This document shows, one piece after another, positions 54,601-64,000 of a stretch of 64,000 nucleotides of DNA; position 1 is the first letter of the stretch; every line of letters starts with the position of its first letter. The DNA lies in the NCBI RefSeq assembly GCF_000208865.1, contig NC_018393.1:3056714-3120713 (forward strand), in the 5' to 3' direction. The notes below the pieces were generated by a model. The model searched no databases and was not told where the DNA came from. It saw only the letters and a program-made list of their open reading frames with translations. Position numbers and translations under genes: made by a program. The DNA is from Neospora caninum Liverpool. Taxonomy: Eukaryota; Apicomplexa; Conoidasida; Eucoccidiorida; Sarcocystidae.

Positions 54601-55970
54601 AGACGCACGAGCATAGATGTACCGCGAGAATTCCGTGGAGTGTCGAGTGAAGAGGTAAAAAGAGGATACCCGTCGACGTGGAAATCCCGGATTTAGGCAG
54701 GCGCATGGACCTACTCGCAGGAGGAAATTGCCTGGCAACATCGACGCGCCACAGAGACACATACCCCTCCATGCTTAGATCACCGACCAGTAGACATGAG
54801 ACACAGAACCGTCAAACGGGAGAAGGAATCCCTCGCCGTGGAGAATCGCCCAGGTTTTCGCTTACGCCGCGCAGGTGACATGTGCAGATATTCCTCTTGA
54901 AAGAGAGGCGGAGACGGGTTGTTCGCCTCCAGCCGGCTCAAGGCTGGCGAGTCGTTGCAGGCCGCGTGCGTTACGCCCCCCGACGGCGTGGGGCTGCAGT
55001 CGGCACACGCGGGTGAGCATCGGCTTCCCGAGGTAGAAGAGCTCGTCTTTTCAGCTTCTTCGAGTTGGTTCCTGGATCGCGGATCCACCCTGCAGCCCTC
55101 GCGGGTGTCCGCGCCGGGTGCAGCCGCCCCGGCCTTTTCCGCAAGTGCATCTTTTTTCAGCAGACGACCGGAGAGGTGCGGGGGGCGGAGCACCGCCTCC
55201 GACGCCTCGGCGCCCTCTGCACGATTTTGCCCCGTCGCATGCCTCTCGCTGCCGGAGGCCGCAGCGGAAGAGCGGCCCAGGGAATTTGCTCCAGAACGCG
55301 GAGCATCCGGCTCCTGCACGTGCTCCGGGGCGTCCGGAGATGCAGGAGAGGGCGGTGAACATTGACGACAGGAGAGACATTCACGGCAGGAGCTGGGAGA
55401 CGTGGGCGGTTCTGTGGGAACAAGCTCGGCAAGCTGCTCGGCGGAAGACAAACGTCCCGGTCGGGTGGATGTACACCTCAAACAGGGTGCTCCAGCAACG
55501 GCTTGCGCGGTTTCCGGTTCCGCCGCTAGAGAGCGCCAGGCGTCATCTTCTGCGACTCCCACAGAAAACGGGCGGGGCTTCGCCACGAACTCGGGCGAGT
55601 CGCTTTTCTCGCCAGATGGCAACCGAGGACGGTTCGCTCGTGTCTGGGTCGTGTGGAGTTCACGGTTGAAAGAGCAGGAGGAGCAAGAACTGTTTTCAGA
55701 AGGAGAAGAAACGGGAGGCCTTGCGGGGGCAGAGACCGTTCCAGGGGGAGACGCAGCATTCGCGTCCCCCATATCCTCGAGCGGAGAGGGTGCAAGCGTA
55801 GGAGAAAAAGGGATGAGGCAAAACAGGTGAAGCGAGAACCTGGCGTCACGCGCTTTCGGCAACTGAGAGGCGCGAGCTGGACTAACGCGTTTTTTGGAAA
55901 AATGGAAAGGGCAAGCGAGTCGAATGCAACGGTGGGAATTTTCGGACGACGCTACGCTGGCTGAAGACAT
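38113..55970 (-). CDS. Coiled-coil protein with six tandem PH-like domains, 32 exons
   Basis: Exons by ascending position: 38113-38194, 38497-38552, 39043-39144, 39312-39360, 39639-39710, 40044-40135, 40413-40499, 41080-41179, 41431-41520, 42044-42105, 42827-42968, 43349-43417, 43909-43970, 44250-44523, 44782-44949, 45792-45841, 46119-46266, 46922-47077, 47715-47866, 48321-48369, 48922-48979, 49464-49500, 50061-50115, 50168-50189, 51021-51168, 51831-51897, 52312-52351, 52708-52789, 52944-53081, 53325-53499, 53984-54134, 54866-55970. Every phase agrees; 1379 residues. Residues 1-368 are disordered, Ser/Pro/Ala-rich; an ATG at 55772 is an alternative start. About 370-650 is coiled coil (VILQQRNRLEQLSSLLLR). 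PH-like domains lie at about 662-772, 813-890, 934-1060, 1069-1150, 1167-1275 and 1285-1364. Four end in the helix motif W-x3-L-x3-G-F (WMFALMYGGF, WYEKLKANGF, WNVALEFGGF, WDFCLKLIGF). No signal peptide or catalytic motif. Inferred role: membrane- or cytoskeleton-associated scaffold. Confidence 0.87.
38773..38806. repeat. (TA)n microsatellite
   Basis: Long TA run in the intron between the 39043-39144 and 38497-38552 exons of the PH-repeat gene. Similar shorter runs occur in many of its introns (for example about 42269, 42645-42687, 43133, 47510, 48055). Confidence 0.95.
44724..44739. repeat. Poly-C homopolymer
   Basis: Run of about 15 C in the intron between exons 44782-44949 and 44250-44523 of the PH-repeat gene. 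Such runs are prone to sequencing length error, but it lies outside coding sequence. Confidence 0.8.
49739..49768. repeat. (TA)n microsatellite
   Basis: Long TA run in an intron of the PH-repeat gene, between exons 50061-50115 and 49464-49500. Confidence 0.95.
50168..50189 (-). other. 22-base microexon of the PH-repeat gene
   Basis: Bounded by a TACTGCAG acceptor and a GTGAAC donor. It supplies DLFSGVLQ between GVGEL-side exon 51021-51168 and exon 50061-50115, and it is the only piece found that repairs a phase 1 to phase 2 mismatch between those two strong exons. The resulting DKIESGVDLFSGVLQVLES reads as continuous helix. Confidence 0.75.
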
Positions 55971-58404
55971 CCTACGCTGGCTCGGTGTGTCGCAACAGGC
56001 GAGCAGTGTTCGTCGAAAGAACCTCCATTAAAGAAAAATCGTCGCACTGCGGACAATATGGGCTTTCAGAAAAAGGATCAAACCGAAACGGGAAGGTTGT
56101 GTGACGTTGTGCAACTCCGAGCAGTGCGTGCCGTGTCGCCGCGAGTCCCGAGGACACACACGGCGACTGTGAAGACAAGGTGGGCGGCTATTTACCCAGA
56201 GGAAACCACGCGGAGGCCGATAAAGACAAGACGTTTACGAAAGGTGAAGCAAGTGAAAAAGCTGAAAACAGATCGTTAAAAACAGAAGGCAAAACCCTTG
56301 GAAAATCTAGGGGACAGAGACAAGACCCTGGCGACAGCAGAACTCTCCGGAGAGTGAATCGAATGCATTCCCAACCCCCGATATGTGACTAGGACTAGAC
56401 ACACCTGGTGGATATCGAGATTGCCAGCAAGGCGCCGCAAAGATGGAGCATCAGGATAGAACTTCTCCGGTACGAAAGCACGGAAGAGAGCGTGTGAACG
56501 GTTCGGGCCGGAAAGAAGCGTGCAAAGGAAGTCAGGAAAGGTATTTAGCGGAAACGAGGACAAACAAGTGGTAAGTAAGCAGGGTTCGCTGCTCGTCGAG
56601 CGCATGCAACCAATTTACTCTCGGACAACAGCCCGCGGGAGAAGAAAAGAATTTTGCTGTCATCGCGCCACTCAAAAGCAATGTCTCGAGCAGCAGAATG
56701 AAGACCTAGAATGGAAACAAACCCAAACTTCCAAGTAAGTTGATGTGTTGTAGGAAAGGGTTGAGTTCCTGCTGCTGCGCACCAGTGGATCGGGCTGTTT
56801 TGTCCTCGAGTGGCGAGAATCGTTACGAAATGTAGTTCCGGTGATAAGTTCCTGTTATCTTCGATGGGATATTTCGACATATTATAGCTCGCTTGGGAGA
56901 CAAAATTTTCACGCAACCGTTGGAAGCTGCTTCCTTTGCGTTCTCTCTCCGTCTCTTGCTCTGGGAGAGGAGATATACTGAGTGGTGACGTGCACGTGGA
57001 GCCTTTTTTACTTGATGCCTCGTTCCTTTCAAGTTCGTGAACATTCCGAAGGCGGATTTCCAGGTTCCCAGGGTCAGCGTTTTCCCCTCCCAAGACAGCT
57101 GCTCGCAAAAAACATATACATCCACCGAAAGCAACTTCTCTACGGGGACGCGCTCCTACAGCCCTTTCCACACCAGTAGATCAACTGTTCAGCTGATCTT
57201 CTTCCGAATTCGCCTCGTAGAGTTGCACCGCTGCCGACTTTATGTCGACACCGTCTAGCCGTTGTCTCAGGTTACGGGCCACGTGTTTTCATGTCGGCAT
57301 CTCTCCGGACATGAATAGATACGCCCAGTCTCAACTTGACCGTTCGGTAGGCCGGTATCAACAAGAGCTTTCTGTAGAGGTCGTTCCCCATCAGCAACTT
57401 GGTGGTTGCTGTGTTCATCTACACGTCGGAAAGGTGCTCTCTCCTCCGGAGACTGACCCCGGAATTTAGGAGCCCCAAACTTGACTTACTCTTACATAGA
57501 GCACAAAATTCCAGTTTTTTCCACGTAGTGTCCTGTGGTAGGTACGGGGTTCACAGAGCTAACGTACGCAGCAGGCATTCTCTATGGAAAGGAAGCCAAG
57601 CCTCTCTGCTTCGGCATCCACTTGCTCACTGGAATTTCTTGTCTGTTTCCGTGTCTCACGTTGGCGATGTCTCCACATTCGGGTAAGATTGGCTGATCCA
57701 TCGCAAGTTCATTGCATAGTGGCCGAGGCGTTGATACCCACATGGCACCAGACTTCGGTCCTGCGTCACTATAAGATCGAGACCTATGGGTTTCAGTCAG
57801 CTCACAATTCCCCTGGTGTTGTTAAATTGGACGTCGGCGGCGCGCTACCATAAACTTCCGCTGAGAAGCAAACTAGTTTGCCGTCTACTCGCCTGTCGTA
57901 TGAGAGTGAACGCCAAGCAAGGAGTGCGCACCAGTTGTACCTGCGATCGCGTGAACGGGTGCCTCTTTCTGACAACCTCAAGGGCTCAGGTTTGAACTGG
58001 CTGCTGTATCCCGATCGCTGCCTACATTTCTACGTACAATGGGGCACAGAAAATGGGGTTCGCCGATGTGCCCGCTAAGAAAGGCTTGTAGCATGCTTCT
58101 CACAAGCTGTTTAGCTGCCGCGACGCTAAGGCGAACATGGCGTCAGTGGATGGACAGTCCCAGCTAGGCCACCACCAGGCTTCTCTTTTATAAATGGTCA
58201 AGCAATGCCAGGGAAAGTTTTGCCAATGTAGGAGAGGACAAGCCATGCTGTCGAGCGTCTACGTCACGACGGACAATGTGCTATGGAGCCGACAGTGGTG
58301 ACAGATATAGAAGGAAGACGCAGCTGACGCCTGCGCGAGCAGGGAAAGAAAGCAATCTCACACGTTTTAACGCATGTACAATCTGTGCGGCAATGCCACT
58401 TTGT
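55971..58404. other. Intergenic region upstream of the PH-repeat gene
   Basis: About 2.4 kb with no supported gene. It holds the PH-gene promoter and the 3' flank of the first secreted-family gene. An 11-base direct repeat (CTACGCTGGCT) flanks the PH-gene start codon at about 55951 and 55972. Base composition looks less GC-rich than to the left, and long TA runs are absent. Confidence 0.5.
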
Positions 58405-59007
58405 CTAGATGGCCGTGGCATTGGCGGCTTGTGTAGACGGACTCGTATTTGTCGTGGTTGTTGTTGTTGTGGTTGTGGTTGGTGTCGTAGTTGTAGTTGA
58501 TGTCGTGGTTGTCGTTGTGGTAGTGGTTGTCGTAGTGCTTGTACTTGTGGTTGAGCTTGTAGTAGTTGTAGTCTTCCTCCCTTTCTTAGATTTCCTGGGC
58601 TTTATGAAAGCGGCATCCTCTCCCATCAGAACCATGGCTCCATCTTCGATTCCGCCTGCGATTTCTCCAATCAGGCGGGCGAAGAGCTCGAATTTTGCTT
58701 GTGCGGCCTCTCGGATCACATCAAGCAGGGAAACCAAGTCGAACTGGGCCACTTTTTCGATCGCATCTGTGCTCATCACCGCGTCTTCCTCAACAGCTCT
58801 TTTGATTTCACGGAATGTCTGCACGAACTCCTGCAATGGATCATAGGTCTCCTGCACTTCTGTCTGAGCATCCATGGCCATCTCCATGTGCTGACGCGCG
58901 GTTTCAACACTATCGAGGCTCTTTTCGCTCGCCACAACATGCTGGGTTGCAGGGGCCGCCGCCACTGACAGCGCCACCAAAAACGAAACCAGCTTTCTTC
59001 CTGTCAT
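58405..59007 (-). CDS. Small secreted protein with poly-Thr mucin-like tail (family member 1)
   Basis: Intronless, 200 residues. I start at the ATG at 59007 because it places a signal peptide at the N-terminus (MTGRKLVSFLVALSVAAAPA); an in-frame ATG at 59052 would bury it. Residues 55-120 form a mostly helical domain ending AKFELFARLIGEIAGG. A basic hinge (KPRKSKKGRK, about 136-145) follows, then residues 146-188 are almost pure Thr with a few Ser and Pro, which in a secreted protein suggests dense O-glycosylation. There is no C-terminal hydrophobic GPI signal. Residues 65-119 share about 22 of 55 identities (hand count) with the 61280-61714 product. Function is unknown; a cyst-wall, surface or vacuolar role is a guess from the mucin tail. 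Confidence 0.85.
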   Translation of the reverse strand: MTGRKLVSFLVALSVAAAPATQHVVASEKSLDSVETARQHMEMAMDAQTEVQETYDPLQEFVQTFREIKRAVEEDAVMSTDAIEKVAQFDLVSLLDVIREAAQAKFELFARLIGEIAGGIEDGAMVLMGEDAAFIKPRKSKKGRKTTTTTSSTTSTSTTTTTTTTTTTTSTTTTTPTTTTTTTTTTNTSPSTQAANATAI

Positions 59008-59157
59008 AGCGTACAACAAATGAAGAAGCGCCTTTGCGGTTATAGGTTGCAAACGTTTTGTTTCCTTCTAGCGCCTGTCACACAAGGCCGGCTTCTGTCA
59101 TGCACATACCCAACAGTAGACTGAACTGGACCGTGATAAGTTCTCGACGGTGGCAAA

Positions 59158-59174
59158 AGAGACAAAAAAGTCTT
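59158..59174 (-). promoter_or_regulatory. Conserved 17-base upstream element, copy 1
   Basis: AGAGACAAAAAAGTCTT on the plus strand, 150 bases upstream of the start of secreted-family member 1. It differs at one base from the element upstream of member 2. The AGAGAC core resembles the known (A/T)GAGACG promoter heptamer of Toxoplasma, with one mismatch. Confidence 0.5.
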
Positions 59175-60089
59175 GTGATGGCAAATTGCCGATTGGACTC
59201 TATCACCACCTCGCTGTTTCAGCAGCCTCACGGATGACTGCCATCCGAGGAGACGGAACGAACGAGCGTAGCGCGCCAGGGAAGATGGGCACTGAGTCGC
59301 CATCGTGCAGCCACCGCATGTCAGTGGACCTCTCCACGATCAATTTACTATTTTGGAGAAGGGCACCACTGAGCCTTTTTGGGTTGTATGTGAACTACCG
59401 CTGCTTGCGTCTACTGACCACAAGCAACTAGTGATGAGAACAGCGCTACATCTCAGCCTCTGACCCCACAGTATTCGATGTCTTCGGTTCGCTGTAATTT
59501 TCTGCCAGAACAGAGGCACGCGCACAAACGGACCAAAAGAAGTGGTCAGATGGCAGGCACCGCCCATCGACGGTAATACTTCCCAGGAGATGGTGTTTCA
59601 TTGAGGTGTATATGTGAGGTTGTGAAACGGTCTCGGGGCTAGTCGTCTGGAATGCCCTACACCACGAACTGACGTCATGTGTGACGCGCATGATGGTTGT
59701 GGCTACAAATGGACACTGGAAGCAAATAATGGCAGCCTACCCTTCGAGTTCACTTGGACCCTGTATAATCAGTGAGTTACTTCACACTGGCTAGCGCAGC
59801 GTAGCCATCAGCAGCTGTACTCCCCCATATCAACCAACAGCGGACGTACCGAGGAAGCCTTGTACACAAACTTGCTGCGCCCATGTTTTGGTATGTTCTC
59901 AAAATGTTATATGAACTTGGATCCCACCGAAAAGGGTATAGTTTACCAGAGACGGCCTACAGTTGCTACAACCTGTCTGCTCCTGAATCGATAGATTTAT
60001 GCACAGGCTTCAACTAACGTAGGCGATGGGAAGCAACCCGTCTTTCGCCTACGGCGGCCTCGCTCGTTGCCTTTTCGATTTCCTCAGTA

Positions 60090-60227
60090 TTAGAGTGAGT
60101 AACGCAGTACGGGACATTGCATAGCACGGGCCTTGAGAGCCAACTCCTTTCGCATATCCAGTTCACAACATGACACATGTAGCACGGGGAAGCAGGCCGA
60201 CAAGGTAAAGGCCAGCAGGAGTTTCAT
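60090..60227 (-). pseudogene. Possible relic of a secreted-family gene, or a 45-residue secreted peptide
   Basis: The ATG at 60227 opens a strong signal peptide (MKLLLAFTLSACFPVLHVSC) followed by only about 25 more residues (ELDMRKELALKARAMQ) before a stop at 60090. It lies on the same strand and between two full family members, so a truncated copy is plausible. No clear family core was found downstream in any fr ame of the minus strand. It could also be a genuine short secreted peptide or chance. Confidence 0.35.
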
Positions 60228-61279
60228 GGAAGCAAGTGACAGTCTCGCAGTCAAGCTACTGGTGACAGTTAAGCTCCTACGACATGCATCCTCGAATGTG
60301 CAGGGTTTAGTAGAGAGTGATGCCAACTCTCGAGACATCTTTCCTCGTGGCAGCACCTCGATGATGTTAAGGAAGGCAATTGGCTCTGAACCTCTTCGGC
60401 TTGCTTGCGCTCGAGCTACCCTGGCTCTAGACTAGACACAGTAGAGTCATCGAAGCCACAGGGTGGACGATATAGGGCCCCCCCAGTGCTGTGGAGCGAT
60501 AAAGTGGGTCTATGCCGGCTACAGAGTTTCTACCACGAAGCCAGAGGCGACAGGGACCGACCACGATATCATTATTGTGGACGAGAAAAGAAAATTGCCA
60601 AGGGAACTCCGTCAGCACTGTGGAATCAGATGACTCGCTTTAGCAAGCTGCAGCCACTGATAGCATGTCGCGACTTCAGAAGAGAACGGTCTAACGCTTG
60701 TTATATACTACTCAGCAGAAGACGGTGGATCAGGCTGGGGATATTAGTTCCGATATGAAGTTAAAAGCCGCTTATCCGGGAACAAGTACAGCGAGAGGCT
60801 AGTGCAAGCCTGCTTATCGTAGGTGCTGGTGGTTGCTCTGGCTTTGCTTCATGTCTTGAAGAGGTCGCGCAAGAAGCATGGTGCGTCGGATATAACTGCG
60901 TATCCATTTTGCTACTTCCAACGCAGAAACCTGGTGAGGGTAGCCCTGCTGTGGATAAGAAGGTATAGGGCTAAAACAGGTGAAATCGAAGTGGACATCA
61001 TTCTCATCTACCATGGCTAGTCTTCTGCAACCTGAGGCCAGCGCACTCGACTGTCAACTGTGCGAAGCGAAGAAGCACGCACCGTGTGTCATTTTACAGT
61101 GCGGTATTCGGTTCCACCCGATTTCAGGGTGTCTGCAGAAATGGTCATGTTTTGACAAATGGTTTTTGGGAGAGGCCAAACCGTGAAAAACGGCAAGAAT
61201 ATTGGGAAAAAGTCACGCGCGAGACCTAAAAAGGAGGTAACCAGACCGGACTCTCAGGCGGGAAATGATGGCTGTTGTG

Positions 61280-61714
61280 TCATGCTGTCTGGCCAGGAAT
61301 CAAAGAAGAAAGGCCACCAAAATTGAGTTCGGGGAGTCCAGGGAATAACGAACCACCTGGAATGATTGGCGAGAGGTTTCCGAAACTGGAGCCTCCTCCA
61401 ATGCCTCCAATGAGCCCAGAGAGAAGCTCAAACTTTGCGGTGATGACGGAACGGAGTGTGTCGAGGAAGGATGACATGTCCATGGAAGGAAGGTTCTCCA
61501 GAGCTTGGGCGTTGACCATCGTGTCCTTCTCGATCATCTGCTTCAGTTCCATCATGCCCTTCACCATTTCACTCATCGCTTCCACGGGTTCTCCGACCCC
61601 CATTCCTGGTTTCTCTTCTCGTGCCAGAAGTTTCTCGGGGTAGCCGCCCAGAACGCCTGCAGTCATTGTAGACAAAGCGAGCACGAAGAAGAGAGCGTTC
61701 CTGATCCCTACCAT
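61280..61714 (-). CDS. Small secreted protein, Gly/Pro-rich tail (family member 2)
   Basis: Intronless, 144 residues, ATG preceded by GCAAA. A signal peptide is clear (RNALFFVLALSTMTAGVLGG, residues 5-24). The central helical core (about 50-108) is paralogous to the 58405-59007 product: ELKQMIEKD matches EIKRAVEED, and AKFELLSGLIGGIGGG matches AKFELFARLIGEIAGG. Instead of the Thr tail it ends in a Gly/Pro/Leu-rich segment with loosely repeated IIPGG, LFPGLPEL and LIPGQ. No transmembrane segment or GPI signal after the leader. Tandem position, orientation and the shared upstream element support recent duplication. Function unknown. Confidence 0.85.
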   Translation of the reverse strand: MVGIRNALFFVLALSTMTAGVLGGYPEKLLAREEKPGMGVGEPVEAMSEMVKGMMELKQMIEKDTMVNAQALENLPSMDMSSFLDTLRSVITAKFELLSGLIGGIGGGSSFGNLSPIIPGGSLFPGLPELNFGGLSSLIPGQTA

Positions 61715-63553
61715 TTTGCATACAAAAGATTACCGGAAAGCGGGAGGGTGGACGTCAGGTGCAACAAGTTACTGCGGCTGTTTTCGCCTGAGGGAGAGAC
61801 AAAAAAGACTTTTCTGAACGGTCGACACCCGTTCAACTGAACGCCGCACTGCCCCATCCTCGGGGGGTCCGGAGGAGGCACGATAAATCTGGACGGGAGC
61901 ACTGACTTCCCACTTTTGAAAGGGATGCGAGGTAATTGGCAGTGATGTTGCTGGTGTATGTGGCTAGTGGACGCCGCCACGTTGCGTACCGGCCACTCGG
62001 CTTCGACCAGCCCTGCTATACAGGAAGGAACGAGTGAAGCTTCTAGTGCTGTCAGTGACACTCATCGCCCCATGTCAGTTCCATTAAGCGGTTTCGGCAG
62101 TTCGGAACGCCATGAATCATATCGACAGGAGTGACATGGTCGAGCTTTCCACCTTAATTGCTCTCAGACCCTTCTGAAACACGAGCATTCATTGGCGACG
62201 CACTTGCTGTCAACTGGAAATTTGCACCTGCGAACGGTGACGTCTCAAACCTGCAGCGATAGCCCTTATTGTGTGTATAACTAAGGTTAAAAGAACGTCA
62301 CACGCGGAGCGACCATTTGGTTCTCTCCGCAAAACCAGCTCCGGTAGCAAAAGGGATAGCCAAACGTGCAGTAGAACACGCTAAAGACTTCTGGACCAAG
62401 GACTGAACCATTTTCGAATCACCGGGTGGATGCCTGCCCAGTCGGCTCACACCCGCAGGGAAGGAACAGGGTATTTCCACGGCTCATAGACTAAGGGTCT
62501 TCTGATAAAGGCGGTCCTGAGATCAGTGAACGCCCCGAACTGAAAAGCAAGGCATTTGTGTCTGGTAGTACCACCTAACCTAAAAAGCACTCTGGACGTA
62601 GCAACGAGCAAAGGACCCTCTACGTCCTCGGCCTCTGCCGGCTCAACCGTCCGTGGTGTCGATGCATAGTTACAGGGGAGGTTCATACTACGTTATTCTC
62701 ATGTCGTATGTCTTTGAATAAACCACACCGAGATAAGAGGTACCTACTGTTTGAACTAGTGGGCCGCAGAAGAAAAATTGCGACATAGGCAGTTTTGCAG
62801 TTCTTCAAAGGCTTACACGGTCAACTCGATTCCTGGATTTGCTGACGGGCACCTTTCCTCCGCCAACTACTGTGCCCAACGCCTGAGCAAGCACAGCGGC
62901 TGTTACGGTGTTAGTGTATATATGCATATACACACCACATCTGTATACTACTTGCTTGGTATTTTCCAAAGTCTCAAAGCGAAGCAGCCGTCAATACATG
63001 GTGCGGAACAGAGGTAACTGGAGATAGAAGATTGAATTTTAAATATAAACGGAAACGCCCTTCTGTCTCCAGCATGCTGCACCAAAACGTTATTCAATGG
63101 CTTGCCTGTTTGCAGCTGTTGTATTCGCAGAAAGACCGAGTGTCTGCAACGGCGCTGTTAGCCCTTCTTCATACGGGACCTGCTGTTCATCTGGCCTGTA
63201 TTCGAGAGGTCGCTTCATTTCAGAACTACAGTATCGGGCGAAATGTGTACGCGGACTGAGAACCAAAGGAAACTTGCTGTCAGCAAGCCGACCTTTTCTC
63301 GAGTAACCTTGATGTACCAAGTTGATGCACCCAGAAGTCTTCAACACAAAACAGAACGAACGGAGACAATCAGAAGGTACGGTCTCAAAAGATCGACAAG
63401 TCATGGGGACGGAATGATGAATATTGCCAAGTTCCGACATACCCACCGAAGAGGGGTGGTCGTGCGAGCTCTGTCAACATTGTTGAACATTACGAAGCAA
63501 ATTTACGCAGACTAAAAATACCAACTCGTTCCAGACTGCACCACATGGCGCGG
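61715..63553. other. Spacer between secreted-family members 2 and 3
   Basis: No supported gene; small open frames on both strands lack signal peptides or family motifs. The first 100 bases on the right of 61714 hold the promoter of member 2. Confidence 0.5.
61795..61811 (-). promoter_or_regulatory. Conserved 17-base upstream element, copy 2
   Basis: AGAGACAAAAAAGACTT on the plus strand, 80 bases upstream of the member 2 start; 16 of 17 bases match the copy at 59158-59174. Confidence 0.5.
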
Positions 63554-64000
63554 TCAAATTATGCTATTTGGGAGATTGGCCCCGCTGCCGAGAATATCTT
63601 GGAGGACCGCCATTTGCTGTGTTACAGCACTTTTCATGGCTTCCAGGGTGCCCTGAAAGCCGACGGCGGGGAACAATTGCATTACGCGCGCTGTCACAGA
63701 CGTGTCATTCACCATACGCCGAATGTCGTTCATTTCTTTCAGCATCATGTTTTTCATTGCTGTGGTATCGTCACGCACTCTTTTCAAAATCGAGGTGATG
63801 ATACTGCTCGCAGAAGCACCTTCAATGAGGGGTTCTCCGCCGTTAGCCGTAGCCAACGCGTCTTTCTCCCTCATCTCTTTTTCCACAGACATCATCATCT
63901 CGAGATCTTTGCGCAGCCTGTCTTCCACTTCGTGAATCGCCGACACACCTCCCTCCATTGCCTCCATGACAGTTACCAGCTCAGGCAGCAGCGTTGCTTT
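63554..64000 (-). CDS. Secreted-family member 3, 3' part (5' end beyond the right edge)
   Basis: The frame is open from the right edge (LLPELVTVMEAMEGG) to a stop at 63554, so the ATG at 63967 is probably internal and the signal peptide lies outside the window. The visible 148 residues are helical and Met/Glu/Lys-rich. The C-terminal block LEAMKSAVTQQMAVLQDILG aligns in position and pattern with FLDTLRSVITAKFELLSGLI of member 2, and REKDALATANGGE with EKDTMVNAQALE. It ends shortly after this block (ANLPNSII), with neither a Thr nor a Gly/Pro tail. Identity is lower than between members 1 and 2. Confidence 0.75.
   Translation of the reverse strand, partial: KATLLPELVTVMEAMEGGVSAIHEVEDRLRKDLEMMMSVEKEMREKDALATANGGEPLIEGASASSIITSILKRVRDDTTAMKNMMLKEMNDIRRMVNDTSVTARVMQLFPAVGFQGTLEAMKSAVTQQMAVLQDILGSGANLPNSII

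Larger units (their letters stand above)
59008..61279. other. Spacer between secreted-family members 1 and 2
   Basis: Apart from the short signal-peptide frame at 60090-60227 and the upstream element at 59158-59174, I see no supported gene here. It includes the promoter of member 1. Confidence 0.5.

Noticed and set aside
1..64000. CRISPR arrays, bacterial operons, rRNA or tRNA genes
   Set aside because: No spaced direct repeats, no Shine-Dalgarno-led gene strings, and no cloverleaf or rRNA core sequence recognised by eye; the gene structure is eukaryotic.

Overview
The window looks like nuclear DNA of a coccidian apicomplexan of the Toxoplasma/Hammondia/Neospora type. The signs are intron-rich genes with GT-AG introns of a few hundred bases, exons rich in Ser/Pro/Ala/Arg low complexity, introns full of (TA)n microsatellites, frequent TGCATG-type motifs, A at position -3 before most start codons, and an array of small lineage-specific secreted proteins. 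The organism assignment is inference. All gene models were built by hand by matching open frames to splice sites; each internal junction keeps the reading frame.

Layout. (1) Base 578 to the left edge, minus: 5' end of an unrecognised gene. (2) 3578-13202, plus, 11 exons: a roughly 1372-residue protein with repeated modules resembling helicase-associated repeats and one GC-AG intron. (3) 21393-14371, minus, 8 exons: an unrecognised 659-residue protein. (4) 22092-29623, plus, 9 exons: an ADCK1-type ABC1/UbiB atypical kinase, probably mitochondrial. It is head-to-head with gene 3 across about 0.7 kb. (5) 33918-31392, minus, 2 exons: an enoyl-CoA hydratase family enzyme closest to AUH (3-methylglutaconyl-CoA hydratase), with a large insert between its two catalytic glutamates. 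(6) 55970-38113, minus, 32 exons including a 22-base microexon: a roughly 1379-residue scaffold-like protein with a disordered N-terminus, a central coiled coil and six tandem PH-like domains, four of which end in W-x3-L-x3-G-F. (7) 58405 to the right edge, minus: at least three paralogous small secreted proteins, one with a poly-Thr mucin-like tail, plus a short possible relic. A weak small-gene candidate lies at about 36.7-37.5 kb, plus strand.

The kinase and the hydratase are housekeeping mitochondrial-type functions (lipid/quinone or cristae homeostasis; leucine breakdown). The PH-repeat protein would bind membranes or act as a scaffold. The right-hand array looks like a parasite-specific secreted or surface family. 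The most unusual objects are the six-PH coiled-coil protein, the secreted family with a shared upstream element, and the split active site of the hydratase.
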